From positions 496,001 to 560,000 of the forward strand of contig JAQPZY010001301.1 in assembly GCA_029931535.1 (NCBI GenBank): a stretch of 64,000 nucleotides of DNA. Reading direction: 5' to 3'. Under the pieces are notes generated by a model that was not told where the DNA came from, did no database searches, and worked only from the letters and a program-made list of their open reading frames with translations. This stretch comes from Margaritifera margaritifera. Its lineage: Eukaryota; Mollusca; Bivalvia; Unionida; Margaritiferidae. Each line of letters opens with the position of its first letter. Within the stretch, counting starts at the first letter, position 1. Below, in pieces: positions 1 to 12,069 of the stretch. The position numbers were made by a program, and so were the translations under genes.

Positions 1-834
<834 letters not shown>

Positions 835-1151
835 TTGACTTTTTCAAAGATAATTTCAGTAGGTGTACTATACAGACCAAATATTTTCTGCGATGTTTCT
901 TCTGTACAAGCTGTATTAGAAAAGCTAGATTGCGAGACACAACGATACAGAAAATTTCAGTATGACTATATTTTCGAATATATAAATCTAGGATCTACAA
1001 ATCTCTGTCTGCCCTACAGTAACTTGCGTCTCTGGTAGTGTTGTATGTATATATGTCACATACAATTCTTTTGATCAAGATTTTAACAAATGTAACTATA
1101 ATGTAGCCTACCTTTCTGCCCACTCAATAAGTTATTGTTGTATTTTTTCAG

Positions 1152-1260
1152 TTCCCCAAGGCACTTCGTGCAATGGTAATGAAAATTTAATCGCATCAAG
1201 AACTGAATACAGATATAGACCATCACCTGGATATGGTTTGGGATGGTATTGGCACACTGC
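1152..1260 (+). CDS. probable upstream exon of the CUB-type membrane protein gene
   Basis: A pyrimidine-rich tract ending in cag at 1149-1151 precedes an open segment, and gtatgt follows at 1261. It reads (x)TT-CCC-CAA and so on, giving a peptide with TSCNGNE near the start and YGLGWYWHT at the end. Only this frame is open, since the other two hit stops soon after the acceptor. With the gtatgt donor the exon ends in phase 2, which does not fit the phase-0 start of the exon at 2667. Using the weaker gtattg at 1265 would fit, or a small exon lies unseen between them. The same frame is open back to about 990, and a good acceptor (ctgccctacag) ends at 1019, so a short extra exon of about 18 bases at 1020 is possible. 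Confidence 0.5.
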
Positions 1261-2666
1261 GTATGTATTGTCTTCTGCACATTTTGTCTTAGCATGAAAT
1301 TCAATATTTTAATCAGACTTAAGAGAAAACGCCTGTTTTAACACACTGTTTTTATCAGCTGTCTGATATATTTCATGTTGAGGTTCATTACAGTTGCAGC
1401 CGTTGTGTATATTGGGATAAATTTACACATGTAGATAAGCAAATTTCCAAAGCTTTTACATTGCCATTTTACAAGATTAGAAAATAAGCATAATTAAGAA
1501 GATATGCTTTTCCCGTTAAAATATTTTGTCTTACAAGTGGATAGTATCTATGTTAACAAAATCTTTAATAATAATAATAGTAGGAATGCTGGTGGTGTTT
1601 TGTAGAATTAATTGTAATGGTGGTGGTGGTGGTATTAGTAATGGTAATTGTTGTAGTGGTGGCGTTAGTGGTATTGGTGGTAATTGTGGTGGCGGATGCT
1701 AATAGTAGTAATATTAATGATAGTGTTAGCAGTAGTAGTAGTCAGAACCATATTCATTATCATCCTAATCAGAATATCGATAGATCTTATAGAGATATTT
1801 ATGTTGTGAATACATACTACTATCTCCTTTCAACACCTTTCAGAAACTTTTGATGTTATAAGCTGTTATTACATATCTATGCACAATGCAACTAACGGAT
1901 TTCGGTATGATTTTGCTTAGGAAGTTGTGATTTTGTAAATAGAACAAATACGCTCTTCTCTTTTTATTTCTTTCTTCTCTGTTTTTTCAACCGAAATAAA
2001 TGGTGTCATATTGAAAATGCAAGCAAATATTCATCTACCATTACATTAGCTCGACTTTTGTCTTCAAATATGCTTTTCCCCTTGACAAACCAGGCATTAT
2101 ATACACACATATACATAGATACACACATACACACATATATACATACACACATACATACATACATACATTCCCGCATACATACATACATACATACATACAT
2201 ACATACATACATACATACATACATACATAGATGCATACATACACACACATGCATACACACATACATGCATACACACATACATGCATACGCACATACATAC
2301 ATACATACATACATACATACATACATACATACATACATACATACATACATACATACATACATACATACATACAGTAGCAAAAGTTACGATTAGGTCGACC
2401 AAAGTGACCATGCAATTTGAACTTTCTCTAAAAGCGTTTATGAGGGTATCATCATAATGCGACTGATAGTTGCACAGATATAAAAAAGGTGCGATGTAAA
2501 ATGCGCGCACGGTATGATGAGAGAACATGGGTTATTCAGGGGCAGGAGATTTGTTAATTTCAGCGCTCCATAACGGTTTGATGAAACATTTTTGAGTAAA
2601 TCTATCAGTGACTTACTCATAAGATGCAAATTCTGGAATATCCATATTTAGCTTGGAATCTGTTAG
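1261..2666 (+). other. intron with GT-rich trinucleotide and (ATAC)n repeats
   Basis: The interval between the first two supported exons holds a degenerate GGT/AGT-rich trinucleotide tract (about 1565-1740, which gives a false Val-rich frame) and a long ATAC/ACAC tetranucleotide array at 2100-2372. Nothing else in it looks coding. Confidence 0.55.
2100..2372. repeat. (ATAC)n tetranucleotide microsatellite
   Basis: An imperfect first half with ACAC variants passes into perfect ATAC units up to 2372. All three frames on both strands stay open because the unit contains no stop, which explains the Cys-Met-Tyr-Val and His-Thr-Tyr-Ile repeat frames. Confidence 0.95.
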
Positions 2667-2734
2667 GCTCCGACAGGATATCCGCATCCCTACCGTCAGA
2701 CAGACTTGTCCTTCTTGATCCAGCAAGATATCCT
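2667..2734 (+). CDS. exon: start of the CUB-like domain
   Basis: The acceptor tctgttag ends at 2666 and the donor gtaaaa starts at 2735. The 68-bp exon is in phase 0 and ends in phase 2. The peptide contains GYPHPYRQTD, matching the short N-terminal part of CUB domains ahead of the first Cys. A second acceptor at 2651 would put a TAG in frame, so it was not chosen. Another frame is also open here, but it does not match the phase of the next exon. Confidence 0.65.
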
Positions 2735-2923
2735 GTAAAATACATCTTACCGGTAACCGTCATCCATCAGTAACATTTTACGAATTTTGCTTTATGTAGT
2801 TACAGCTGTACATTCAACGTGACTACAGAACCACAATATTCAGCAGACACGGTTGTTATCAGGATCGATGGTGTGGATACTAACTTCTACCAAAATTCCA
2901 TGACGGTTTATCACCGTGGTTTG

Positions 2924-2978
<55 letters not shown>

Positions 2979-5318
2979 AATATATCACAGTATCATAAGG
3001 TGGTCAATACTCGTCGACACGCTTATAGACAATGTGTATATACACATTGTCTATACATTTTAATTGTAAAACCGCTGCTCAGCCTGAGCTTCAAACAGGT
3101 AAACTACTTTGACTGCTACAATGGTTACATCCAGCTATTATAAGAACATTATCTTGAAGATCATGCTCAGATCAAAGTATACCACAAGAATTATAGGAAT
3201 GAAACCGAAAAATGACAAAAGTGTATGTATTTATTGCAGAAATTCAATTTCATCAATCAATATATATTTCTGTTATTTTAACACTTCAAAACGCCCCAAA
3301 CGGAACGGACATATTTTGAAATAGAACAGAGTTTACACTGAGATAAGTATCACCATTGTATTCATGGATAAATCCACAAATATGTGGAAGTAGTGCAGAA
3401 TTACAGTAGTGCACACGTTTAAATTTACAAGGTATGCAAAAGTAAAAAACAAATGGCACAATACGCAAGTTTGTCTTATTTATTCTTCACTCAGTAGAAT
3501 TTAAAGATCTGCATAATAATTGTTTTCTATATTGGACAACTTCTAAACTCGTCTGATTCTGCCAGTTTTCATTCGTAGAGAAAAGCGAACTTCTAAAAGA
3601 ATGGCTGTAACAAAGAATATATTTAAATGCGTTTGCCTCCTGTATGTTGATGTGTCCGGAGTGTTGTGTCTATGGAATACTGCACCACTTTGTATAACTA
3701 GACGAAAATCAAGGTAATAACATGTCTTTGTGAATATTTCTTTGTTGAAATTTAGACGGAACAACGTCAATCGACACCAGTCACGTGACAACCCTCTACT
3801 ACAAATACCCTTCTCTGACGTTCCAGTATGATGGATCATACTATGACCGCTATGGAGGTTTCTATGTGGCGTACTGGTCGGAACCAATAAGTAAATTTAA
3901 CTTTCATAATTTACCAATTGATTAAATATTCACCTTTAATTTACTTGCACTGTGAATCACAGTCCAACAAAAGTATATAATAGAATGAGAATAGATTTTG
4001 ATCAGAAAATATTTTCTTGTTTATTTTCTTTCGTTTTTTTTTAATTATTATTATTATTTTTATCTCTCTATATAAACATAGCTCTATAATATTAGGTCCT
4101 CTAGGTATCATTTTTCTCTTGTGCAATTCTTTTGTGCATCGATCTTTTTGAAATTGTATTACATTTTATGAAAAGTCGGCCTACTTGTTTCAAAATCTTT
4201 TTTCTAAAATGTATTCGTTCAAACAAAACATTTTATGCTTAGATTATATTTCAACTTTTTTAGAAACACCCTGAAAATAAATTAATTAAATGTGGTGTCG
4301 TCTTGTTCTCGTACGTACTTCAAACTATGTAGCAATTTAATTAATAAATTCCAAAAAGTTTATGAACTTTTCAAACTTCTGGCCTTTTTTATTCTCAATA
4401 AGGTGACTTAAGTACCTTTACAGGAAACGGCGCGTTTGAGATAATGAAAAATAAGACCTTCTTGTTAGGCTGCAACACAATATAATTATGTAATTGACTT
4501 CCTTCGTCCGAATATTGATGCCAATGTTTGGGTTAAATGAATTTTCGATTGCCATGACAAATATTCCACATTTCGATCTTGAGCAAAATCTTCTTGAGGG
4601 GTCAATAAATACAATACACAATGACACATGATTACTGGAGTCACACTCGCCACATTTGCATTTGTGGACATAGAGGAATATAAAACTATCCAGAATAATG
4701 AAAAGATCTAAACTAAAGACAAAGAACAAAGTAAGACATCAGAAATAACTACATGACTAAAAAGGGAGATAATACCTGTGAATATGGCGATCAAATCTGG
4801 ATGCAAGTTGGCAGCACTATAGCATTATACTGCTTCTTATATAGCTGAATCTTGTATCCTTTCAGTTTCAATTGCACGTTGAGTTTCTGAATTATGTTAT
4901 TGAGCGTCAATTCGTTTGAACAGATATCTGTTATGCGAACGCATAGGCTGTACGAAAGGTTTCGGATTACATGTTTTGGACTAGAACTGGTATGTAAGAG
5001 ATATTGACAGGCGTCGGTTGGTTTGCAATAACAGCCAGTTTCTTTGTTTCCATCTAGCAATATGGATTCTGTATCGAGGAAAATGTTGGACTTACCTGAT
5101 GAATCCAAAGTGAAATTGACGGTGTGATGGAACTTGTTAGAAAATCCATAGACTTGTTGGAGTTACTTCTGTGGAACTAGCCATTTGCTAGCCATTTCAA
5201 TGGGGCTGCGGCGTTTTTCCTTTAGGAATTTATGCATTAGCCTTCCCATAAATATATTGCGATACAAGGGTTCCATTTCGATACAGCATTTCAGAATCAC
5301 AAGCTTGAAAACTGTGTC

Positions 5319-5386
<68 letters not shown>

Positions 5387-6322
5387 GCACGAATAAATAA
5401 TATTATAATACAATTAGAGAATTTGTATTCGTACACTACGGAGATTCGAACCTGGATCATATCGTTACAGCACCCATCGCAGCACCAACCCCTATACCAT
5501 CTCGACCATGCACACATCACCAAAAATGATGCTACAAAGTTGATGGTATAGGCATCCGTGCCTAGCAGACGTACCCGCATGTCGACCCAGGAATTAATTC
5601 TCATCTAACTGCACAGTCCATCTGGATTCCTACTACAGAAATCAAGGTATATAGAAGTTAATATAGAGAATTACAAATATATGCCAAACAGAGCGGACAG
5701 TGCTATCCCTGGATCCTACAGGAGAATGCTTGATAACATTAGTACGAATTAAAATTCTCTAACCTGTATAATGATATTATTTAATTGTATTTAAAAATTC
5801 GGCAATGGGTTAAATCCAGGGGTAACACTTTCCACTCTGTTTGGTGTATATTTCTACTTCTCTATAATAACCTATATTTACCTTGATTTATGTAGTATGA
5901 ATCCGGAGTGAATGTGTACTTAGATGAGAATTAATTACTGGGTCAATATGCGGGTATGTCTGCTATGCGCGAATGCCTGTACCAGCGGTTTTCTAGCATA
6001 ATTTTGTCTTCATCCTGGGAGTAAATCAAAACAATATGGTTACTCATGGTTCTCTATACGATAAGCACGTAATTACACAGATCACCCAATCTTTGATCAT
6101 GTTATAAATTGTGCTAATCTGACAAAGACACGAACTAGATATGTAGTTTACTCATTTGAAAGCCGTTTTTCAATTATTACTTCTTTCTTTTTGCCATTAT
6201 CAAACTCTAGTATGTAGATCATCGCCCCCCCCCCCTCCATCGTTCAAACATGTAAGTCCAGGTTCTCTCTCAGATTTTGTTTTAGTGCTTTTTGTGTGGA
6301 TGTAAGCTGTTCCTTCCTAATT

Positions 6323-6396
<74 letters not shown>

Positions 6397-7848
6397 TATT
6401 ATTATGTCATTAGTTATAATATTATACTATAATTTATTTATAATTTTTTGTCCCTTCAAATTTCAGCTTTGGATCATAGAATCCAGCGCAATTTAAGGTT
6501 TAGTTTAGATTGTTGATTAATGACTTGCAGTTGTCAATGAAGAAAGACGTTTCAATTTTTTTTTATAATATTTTATTTTAATGAGAAGTGAAGACACCAA
6601 TATTTTTTTAAGCAGATAGGGTAAAATGGAGTGTCAATCCAGTATGTGTAAAAAGAAAACAACAGGATACCTGCTGTTTCTAAATCTGAAGTTCGTTTAA
6701 ATTTTATATTAAAACGACGCCCATATTTTTCAGAAAATTGGAATCATCTTGGATGTTGTCGCAAAAAGAAATACTTTATTTTCTTGAGGGAGGGGTACAT
6801 ATGACAGAATTGCTAATGCTGTTTTCTCCATCCTTGCAACGTCTCTATAAAAAGCTCAAGACAATCGCAGAGTAAGGGTTTTCATAAAACAAAGACAAGA
6901 TCTTGACTGGGGCTTATAATGGCATCCATGTTAATGCTGCTTTCGCTTCAATACTTGAAAAATCAGAAAAAGCACAGCATTTGGTTGAAATACAGAAATA
7001 TGAGAGAAATCCTGTACTCAGAATCCAAGCACTGAAACGCTTTTGGTAATTAGACTATGATCTTTTCCTTGTAACATATACCATTGATATGCAGATGAGG
7101 GATTTACTCTGTTAATTAGTCATAATATGTAGAACGAACAGGATAGACTCAGATTACAAAGAAAAACAAACAGTGTAGATTCTGATCTGCCTGCACATTA
7201 TGCGCCTGCAGATCAGGGGGTTATGCTGTTAGTTTGTCATAATAAGTAGAACCAATAGCATAGAATCTCATTTACGATCGCATTATGCGTCTGCAGATCA
7301 AGGATTTACGCTGTCAGAGATAATAAGTAGAACTTAACTCTTATCTACCAGCGCATTACACAATTGTGAGCGTTTTATGCACAATTAAACGCATTGTAAA
7401 AAATTCGAAACTCTTGCAAACCCAGGTCAGATGTGAAAGTTATGCAAAATGAAACTAGAAATGTCGGGATATATATCGAAGCATAGTAAAAAAGCTAGTC
7501 CACATACACGAATTAAAAAAAAAATGTCTTGTCTGCGATAAATAAGGTCTTTTAAAAAAGTAATTTACCATGCATTCTTGTGCTGTTTCTAAATGAGAAG
7601 TTGTGTGCTATCGCACTTTTCCTTCTGTTACCATGCGAACACAACGTCTCGTGAACCATCTCTTTGATGATTTAGACGTTACGTGCTACTGACGTCAGAA
7701 TTAAGCCTTGTGATTGGTTAGCAATGGAAATATTATATCTAGTGAGCTAGATTTTAATATTATGTCCGAGAAAGCGCTATTAATTAGTTACACCGGTCCC
7801 ATTGTCAAGCCGTAACAGGATATATATCTATATCTATCTATCTATATA

Positions 7849-7911
<63 letters not shown>

Positions 7912-9816
7912 GTAAGTGGAACATACATACATACATTTTTCAAATTATTTATTTATTTCAGACGCAATCAATGTCACCAATAGCACTACTACTACTACTG
8001 ATAACAAACCACGGGGAGACAATATTACGTTTATTGTTGTAGGAGTTGTGGCTGCTTGTATACTTATGATTGCTGCTACGATAATTGTATTCCGCTGCTA
8101 CTACCAACAAAAGAAAGTTACACCAGAACCAGAACGTGAGTTTGCGAATAAATTCAAGAAACTGCTCGAGTTTTATTTTTCGAACAACGTTAACATGCTT
8201 AACTCGAAGCTGTGCTTCTCTTCTAATGGGATATATCGTTAGCTTATTGACAATATAGTTTTAGAACAAAACTGTAATATACAAAGATGAATATGTAAGT
8301 TATTAAACTCTAATTTTTAATTATTTTTCTGCCACATTGAAATATAACTTTTCCTAAATATTTTACAGTGTTTGGTACTCGAATGCCTAAATATCATATA
8401 TACGTTCGTTTTGAAATTTGACGGTTTCTTTGCATTTATTCTATTTCTTGTAATTATGTAAGAACATGAGCTTTTGTCAGCAGCAATTCCAATATGATGA
8501 TTTTACATTGATCTTACCCAATATAAAATTGTATTTATTTGTTTACAAATAAAGCTGCGATGATTTATATGGAAATTGGCAAGATGTCGGGGTATCGATG
8601 GGACTTGATTTCATGAAGTTTTCATGAATGGCTTGATTAAAAAAAAAAAATTTCACAAATTGTCCAAATATTTTGATGAAAGTGACAAATAAGTTCTGCT
8701 CTGATGAGACTTTTTTTCATGCATGCTAAATATACAGTCCACATGTCTTTAATTACAGCAGATATCAGCAGCTTCTTTCAGTATGTTCCTTCATAAGCAT
8801 TCTAAAGTCATATTTATGAACCAAAACTTATAAAAGAAGATAATTTCAGAAATAGAAAATAGCAGAGTAATAAGAAGGCATCGCGACAAACAAATTTGAC
8901 AAGTAATAAAAGCATTAGGGGGTAAACAGTGCATAGATTAAAATGAGTTTACCACTTGAAAATCGTTCTGTAAGTTTGAATCAAAACGGGAAATAAACAA
9001 GCAAAGAGGAAGGACCTGGTATTATAAATGTTACTTTCATTTAATGTAATGGAGCTAGTCATTAGGCCATATCTACTTAAACCAACGTGTGTTTTCTTTC
9101 GTGATGCTAGTTTACACACAAAAGTCACATTATCAATCAAGAAGTAATGTTTTTTGTATCCACAATCTTTGGATTTTAAATACCTGACCTAAGAGCCGAG
9201 CGGACGAACTGGTGCTTCTGAAAGAAATTTTGCAAAGATGATTGACTCTGCGATGGCTGACTGTTCCATGCTGGTACCTGTTTTTTCTTCAGCTTCCACA
9301 CTAATGTCTGCACACTATCAGTTGTCAGTCTAAACTTGATATAGCTGGCAATACTCAAGGCAGAAGATTATAATGCTTGTTTGCTGATCAGTTGGTGTTT
9401 TCAATGTAATACATTTATGAAAAGCACAATCGAATAATGATAGAGAGATTCGAATTATCTGCTGCACATACGTTGAAGATCTAATGAATCGAGATGAGAG
9501 TAAATTCTAATGAGTGTAACTAAATGTTATTTATATTACAGCTTTAATAAACATTGAGGAGCTCCCACACCAAATATTCCCGCCAATGACTCTACAATCT
9601 ATATCAACAGCACCAAGGCAGACAACCTGCATTCGTCTGAACAACACAATTTCTAAGAAGACCGAAGTGTTTCCCGATTTGAGAGCTGTTTCTGGTCCAT
9701 CTATGCAAGCTAAAAAGGCTGTTGCATTGCCCAAGCCTAAAACACCTGAACATGTATCACCTGCCATTACAAATGTTGAAACTGGGACGCTGCCTCGGGT
9801 GGAATGTCATATGTAA
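2667..9816 (+). CDS. single-pass membrane protein with a CUB-like ectodomain
   Basis: Five exons join in phase: 2667-2734, 2806-2918, 3756-3890, 7962-8135 and 9542-9816, with phases 0/2, 2/1, 1/1, 1/1 and 1/stop. They give 254 residues, counted from 2667; the true N-terminus and signal peptide lie upstream. Residues 1-105 are CUB-like: GYPHPY near the start, CTFNV at 24-28, and the C-terminal pattern F83...D86...GGF94-96...Y100. Residues 107-122 form a Thr-rich stalk with N-glycosylation sites at N109 and N112; another is at N27. An RGD lies at 123-125, just outside a transmembrane helix at about 127-149. R150 and a basic stretch start a cytoplasmic tail of about 105 residues, rich in Pro, Ser and Thr, with no catalytic domain. 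CUB domains usually have two disulphides, but only one Cys (C24) is visible in this part. The product is probably a cell-surface recognition or adhesion protein; the ligand is unknown. Confidence 0.8.
2806..2918 (+). CDS. exon: middle of the CUB-like domain
   Basis: The acceptor gttacag ends at 2805 and the donor gtttgt starts at 2919. The 113-bp exon runs from phase 2 to phase 1. It encodes CTFNVTTE at the start and MTVYHR at the end, with alternating hydrophobic residues (VVIRI) expected of a beta sandwich. Only 71 bp of intron separates it from the preceding exon. A (CT)n tract begins seven bases after its donor. Confidence 0.8.
2919..3755 (+). other. intron with (CT)n tract and palindrome
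   Basis: The intron starts at the weak donor gtttgt, enters a (TC)25 tract at 2926-2975, and contains a 32-bp perfect palindrome at 3024-3055. No exon was recognised in the remainder. Confidence 0.6.
3024..3055. repeat. perfect 32-bp palindrome
   Basis: Each 16-base arm (tatagacaatgtgtat) is followed directly by its reverse complement with no spacer. It lies in an intron, and there is no sign that it belongs to a larger element. Confidence 0.9.
3756..3890 (+). CDS. exon: C-terminal half of the CUB-like domain
   Basis: The acceptor gaaatttag ends at 3755 and the donor gtaaat starts at 3891. The 135-bp exon is in symmetrical phase 1/1. It holds the diagnostic end of a CUB domain: LTFQYD, then YGGFYVAYW. 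The first codon is split across the intron (G/AC, Asp). Confidence 0.85.
4791..5108 (-). pseudogene. retroelement reverse-transcriptase fragment (Penelope-like?)
   Basis: On the minus strand a 105-residue frame contains FLDTESILLDG, CKPTDACQYLL, SLCVRITDICS and KLKGYKI in that order. This series (strand motif, KPTD-x-x-x-YL, SP-x-H, Y-S-x-x-x-R-x-x-x-IC, then a GY) is recalled from the C-terminal part of Penelope-like and related reverse transcriptases. The conserved catalytic motifs that should lie upstream are missing, and the sequence ends in a (TA)n/SINE junction. It lies antisense in the intron and is not part of the host gene. The family name comes from memory and is less certain than the retroelement call. 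Confidence 0.55.
5319..5381. repeat. (TA)n microsatellite
   Basis: About 30 TA units end in acacacgcac. The tract sits where the 3' tail of the minus-strand tRNA-derived SINE would fall. Confidence 0.95.
5436..5516 (-). repeat. tRNA-derived SINE head (minus strand)
   Basis: Read on the minus strand, an A-box-like tggtcgagatgg (5497-5508) is followed about 55 bases later by a B-box ggttcgaatc (5443-5452), the correct order and spacing for an internal RNA polymerase III promoter. The fold is too degraded for a working tRNA. On the minus strand the sequence after the B-box runs into the (TA)n tract at 5319-5381, consistent with a SINE tail. Confidence 0.6.
5515..6005. repeat. inverted pair of a dispersed repeat
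   Basis: The block 5515-5740 (containing tacccgcatgtcgacccag, ccatctggattcctacta and ccaaacagagcggacagtg) recurs in reverse complement at about 5808-6005, separated by about 65 bp. A third copy in direct orientation lies at 23207-23467. The two facing copies could form an imperfect stem of nearly 200 bp. The family is not recognised. Confidence 0.75.
6329..6392. repeat. (TA)n microsatellite
   Basis: About 32 TA units lie inside the long intron. Confidence 0.95.
7085..7345. repeat. degenerate tandem repeat, about 100-bp unit
   Basis: Three copies share a tgcagatca-type core (7091, 7206, 7292) followed by gggatttactctgttaa-like and cataataagtagaac segments. Copy spacing is 115 and 86 bp, so the units have diverged. 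Confidence 0.6.
7818..7907. repeat. (TATC)/(TA)n microsatellite
   Basis: Mixed TATC and TATA units pass into a pure TA run that ends 54 bp before the acceptor of the transmembrane exon. Confidence 0.95.
7962..8135 (+). CDS. exon: stalk, RGD, transmembrane helix and start of the tail
   Basis: The acceptor ttatttcag ends at 7961 and the donor gtgagt starts at 8136. The 174-bp exon is in phase 1/1. It encodes NVTNSTTTTT, PRGDN, a 23-residue hydrophobic helix starting ITFIVVGVV, and FRCYYQQKK as the cytoplasmic anchor. The (ACT)n codons make a Thr run that could vary in length between individuals. Confidence 0.85.
8136..9541 (+). other. last intron of the CUB-type gene
   Basis: There is no repeat array or second coding segment in this 1.4-kb intron. 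The short open frames on either strand lack splice or composition support. Confidence 0.6.
9542..9816 (+). CDS. terminal exon: cytoplasmic tail and stop
   Basis: The acceptor tatattacag ends at 9541. A split Pro codon (C/CT) is followed by 90 codons and TAA at 9814-9816. The tail is polar, rich in Pro, Thr, Ser and Lys, and has an acidic patch (NIEELP) near its start. It contains no Tyr after the juxtamembrane pair and no recognised signalling domain. Possible poly(A) signals (aataaa) lie near 10463 and 10817, which would imply a long 3' untranslated region. Confidence 0.8.
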
Positions 9817-12069
9817 TCTTTAAGTTTGTATTATTCTCCAGGCTCCATATACACGAAACTTCTCAACCTGAGTGCTCACTTAAACTCCAAATTTCTTTTG
9901 TCATAGGTTTTATATTTGTTACATTATTCCAACCCTCCCCCCAACCTCAACCCCCACACCATTCTCCACCTTCAAAAAACAAAAACAAAAAACGCTATGC
10001 ATATTTGTATTGCTACTTTGAAATCCCTTGAATTTCAGTTAGTATATTTATTGTACGCTTTCAAAGTTAGAGTTTGAATGTGTACTCAAGTTAAGCAGCT
10101 TCATGAATACGGGGCTATAGCACGAATGAGATGCTGATTTCGTTACCATGTAGCCCCACGACCTTTCCCACTCGGTTTGCTTGACGTTTTGTCGTTGACA
10201 TGAATATTTGATCGTTTTCTATTAGAACCAAATGCTTTTTGAAATTTCCTCATGTTCATTATAACCATCTATCCTGTTCATGAACCAGGAATTAAAGAGC
10301 ACGAGAAGATGATTAAAGTATTCAACGAGTGGAAAAGTTTTAACATTGGTATTTAAAGGGCAGTTATGGAAGTTTCGGTTGAAACTTATTTTTTTATTTT
10401 TTTTCGTACCTGAAAGTACAATATTGATTGTAATTATACAATTTCTATCGAACCTTTTACCAATAAATGGTTTTAAAATTATGACTCTCATAACAGTTGG
10501 AGCAGGTATTACCTGCCCCTGATATGTATGCAGAAATATTAAAAAAAAAACAAAATACAAACAAACTCTCTAGCGTAGAGATTTTGTAGCCAATTTGTGA
10601 AGATCTGTGAAGTTAAATCTTAGTTCATTAAAACAAAACAATGAAGATTTTTGAACTGCATACTCTAAATATGTGAAAACATAGAATGGTGAGATACACG
10701 TTGATTTATTTTTCCAGGTAATGATGGAGACTTTTTTAATTCTTTGATATTTTCAATATTTTTGATGTATGGCTGAATTAGAGTAGAATCTTTCAAATTG
10801 CTACACTAAACAAAATACTTAATAAATTCCCTTGACTTGATTTTAGTAAATGTTTTACTACCGATAACTAGCTTTTACTTACTAATTACTAACTGTTACT
10901 TAGTATCACTTACTTTAACAGGTATGACTTATTTTGGTGAAATGAATTATTTGAAAATATTACTAAGTAATGAAAGCATGTAGTAGTTACTTACATGTTT
11001 TATTTGATAAAGATAGCCTGCTTGAAGCAATAAAAAAAAATTACTTGGTAATATGTTTTACTTGATTTTAGTAAATGTTTTACAACCTAATTACTATTTT
11101 TGTGCTTAATAATTGCTCATATTTACATGGCTTATGTAAACATATATAACTTAAATCATTAAAACGAATACATACGACTATTAATAAGTGATCAAATGAC
11201 TTAATTTTCTGGCATGAATTACTTAATCTTTTACTTGAAGAAGACAGATTACTCGAAGAAAAAAATTAAGTTAGATTTAACTACCCTCTAAATGCTCAAT
11301 AGTTATTACAACAATGCAAATAATTACATGCAATAGCTTAAGCAGAGTTATCGGCTTGGGACTCTAGCTCTAAGATATGTAAATATAACAAAGGTTTATA
11401 TCGGTGGGCAGTCACTATCAGCATCGTATAACCCTTACAGAATTGCAGCAGGCTTGCACTGAAAGTGCTGTACATACTGTGCTTATGATGGTAAAAGAAT
11501 GCATCTGTGCTGTACAATTGCAGCATATTTCCAGCATCAACACTCACATATGCTGATTGTTAGCAACAATTCTGTTTTTACAGCACGAATTTGCAAGCTG
11601 AAGTCATGCAGAACTGACGTTGTCACAATAATGCATTGTCCCAGCATACACTGCTTTCATGCTGAATGTACATACTGCAATGATGCTAAATTTACATACA
11701 TATGCATGAAATGGAACATTTAACAATACTGCGTTTATGTCATTTCAATCTTGAAGAAACAAATTTGCAATTTACTGCAATTAAGCTCTTTTCACTTGGA
11801 TGTACAATTTGAAAGATGCTGCAATTGAAAAATGTTGTAAACAACAGATGTTAATTTTTATAAAATTGACTAATATAGTTCACTATAAAATTACTAGCTT
11901 TAATTAGAAATAGATTTGTATTTGTAAACCACTTATATCTCTACTTCAGAACTATCTAGTTTTTAGTCTTGCAAGTGCTATAGACCTACAGAAATATATC
12001 TTTAGGCAGCTGCATAAAATAGGTATCACAGTCCTACCATGTGACATCCGGACATATTCTGGTGAACAG
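9817..12069. other. 3' flank with no further gene
   Basis: The interval is AT-rich. From 10838 to 11260 it contains recurring ttactta/tttagtaaatgtttta segments, with one 21-base stretch repeated near 10838 and 11064, so it is probably an old duplicated repeat. From 11340 to 11700 several gctg/cagc-rich words recur. No coding exon was found. Confidence 0.5.

Larger units (their letters stand above)
3891..7961 (+). other. 4.1-kb intron crowded with repeats
   Basis: Between the CUB exon and the transmembrane exon lie an antisense retroelement fragment (4791-5108), three TA microsatellites, a tRNA-derived SINE, a long inverted repeat and a roughly 100-bp tandem repeat. Segments at 3900-4790, 6010-6320 and 6400-7080 show nothing beyond AT-rich intron sequence. 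Confidence 0.6.

Noticed and set aside
1617..1853. Val-rich 78-codon frame
   Set aside because: Comes from a GGT/GTA trinucleotide tract in an intron.
2006..2528. Open frames of 110-143 codons rich in Cys-Met-Tyr-Val or His-Thr-Tyr-Ile
   Set aside because: They are translations of an ATAC tetranucleotide array, which has no stop in any frame.
4418..4729. Continuation of the Penelope-like fragment
   Set aside because: A 103-codon minus-strand frame exists, but I could not align it to the part of the protein that should follow.
5436..5516. Functional tRNA gene
   Set aside because: A- and B-boxes are present, but the stems do not pair well and the sequence continues into repeat DNA, as in a SINE.
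7690..7697. CRE-like tgacgtca site as a promoter element
   Set aside because: An 8-base match in a 64-kb window in the middle of an intron is not evidence of regulation.
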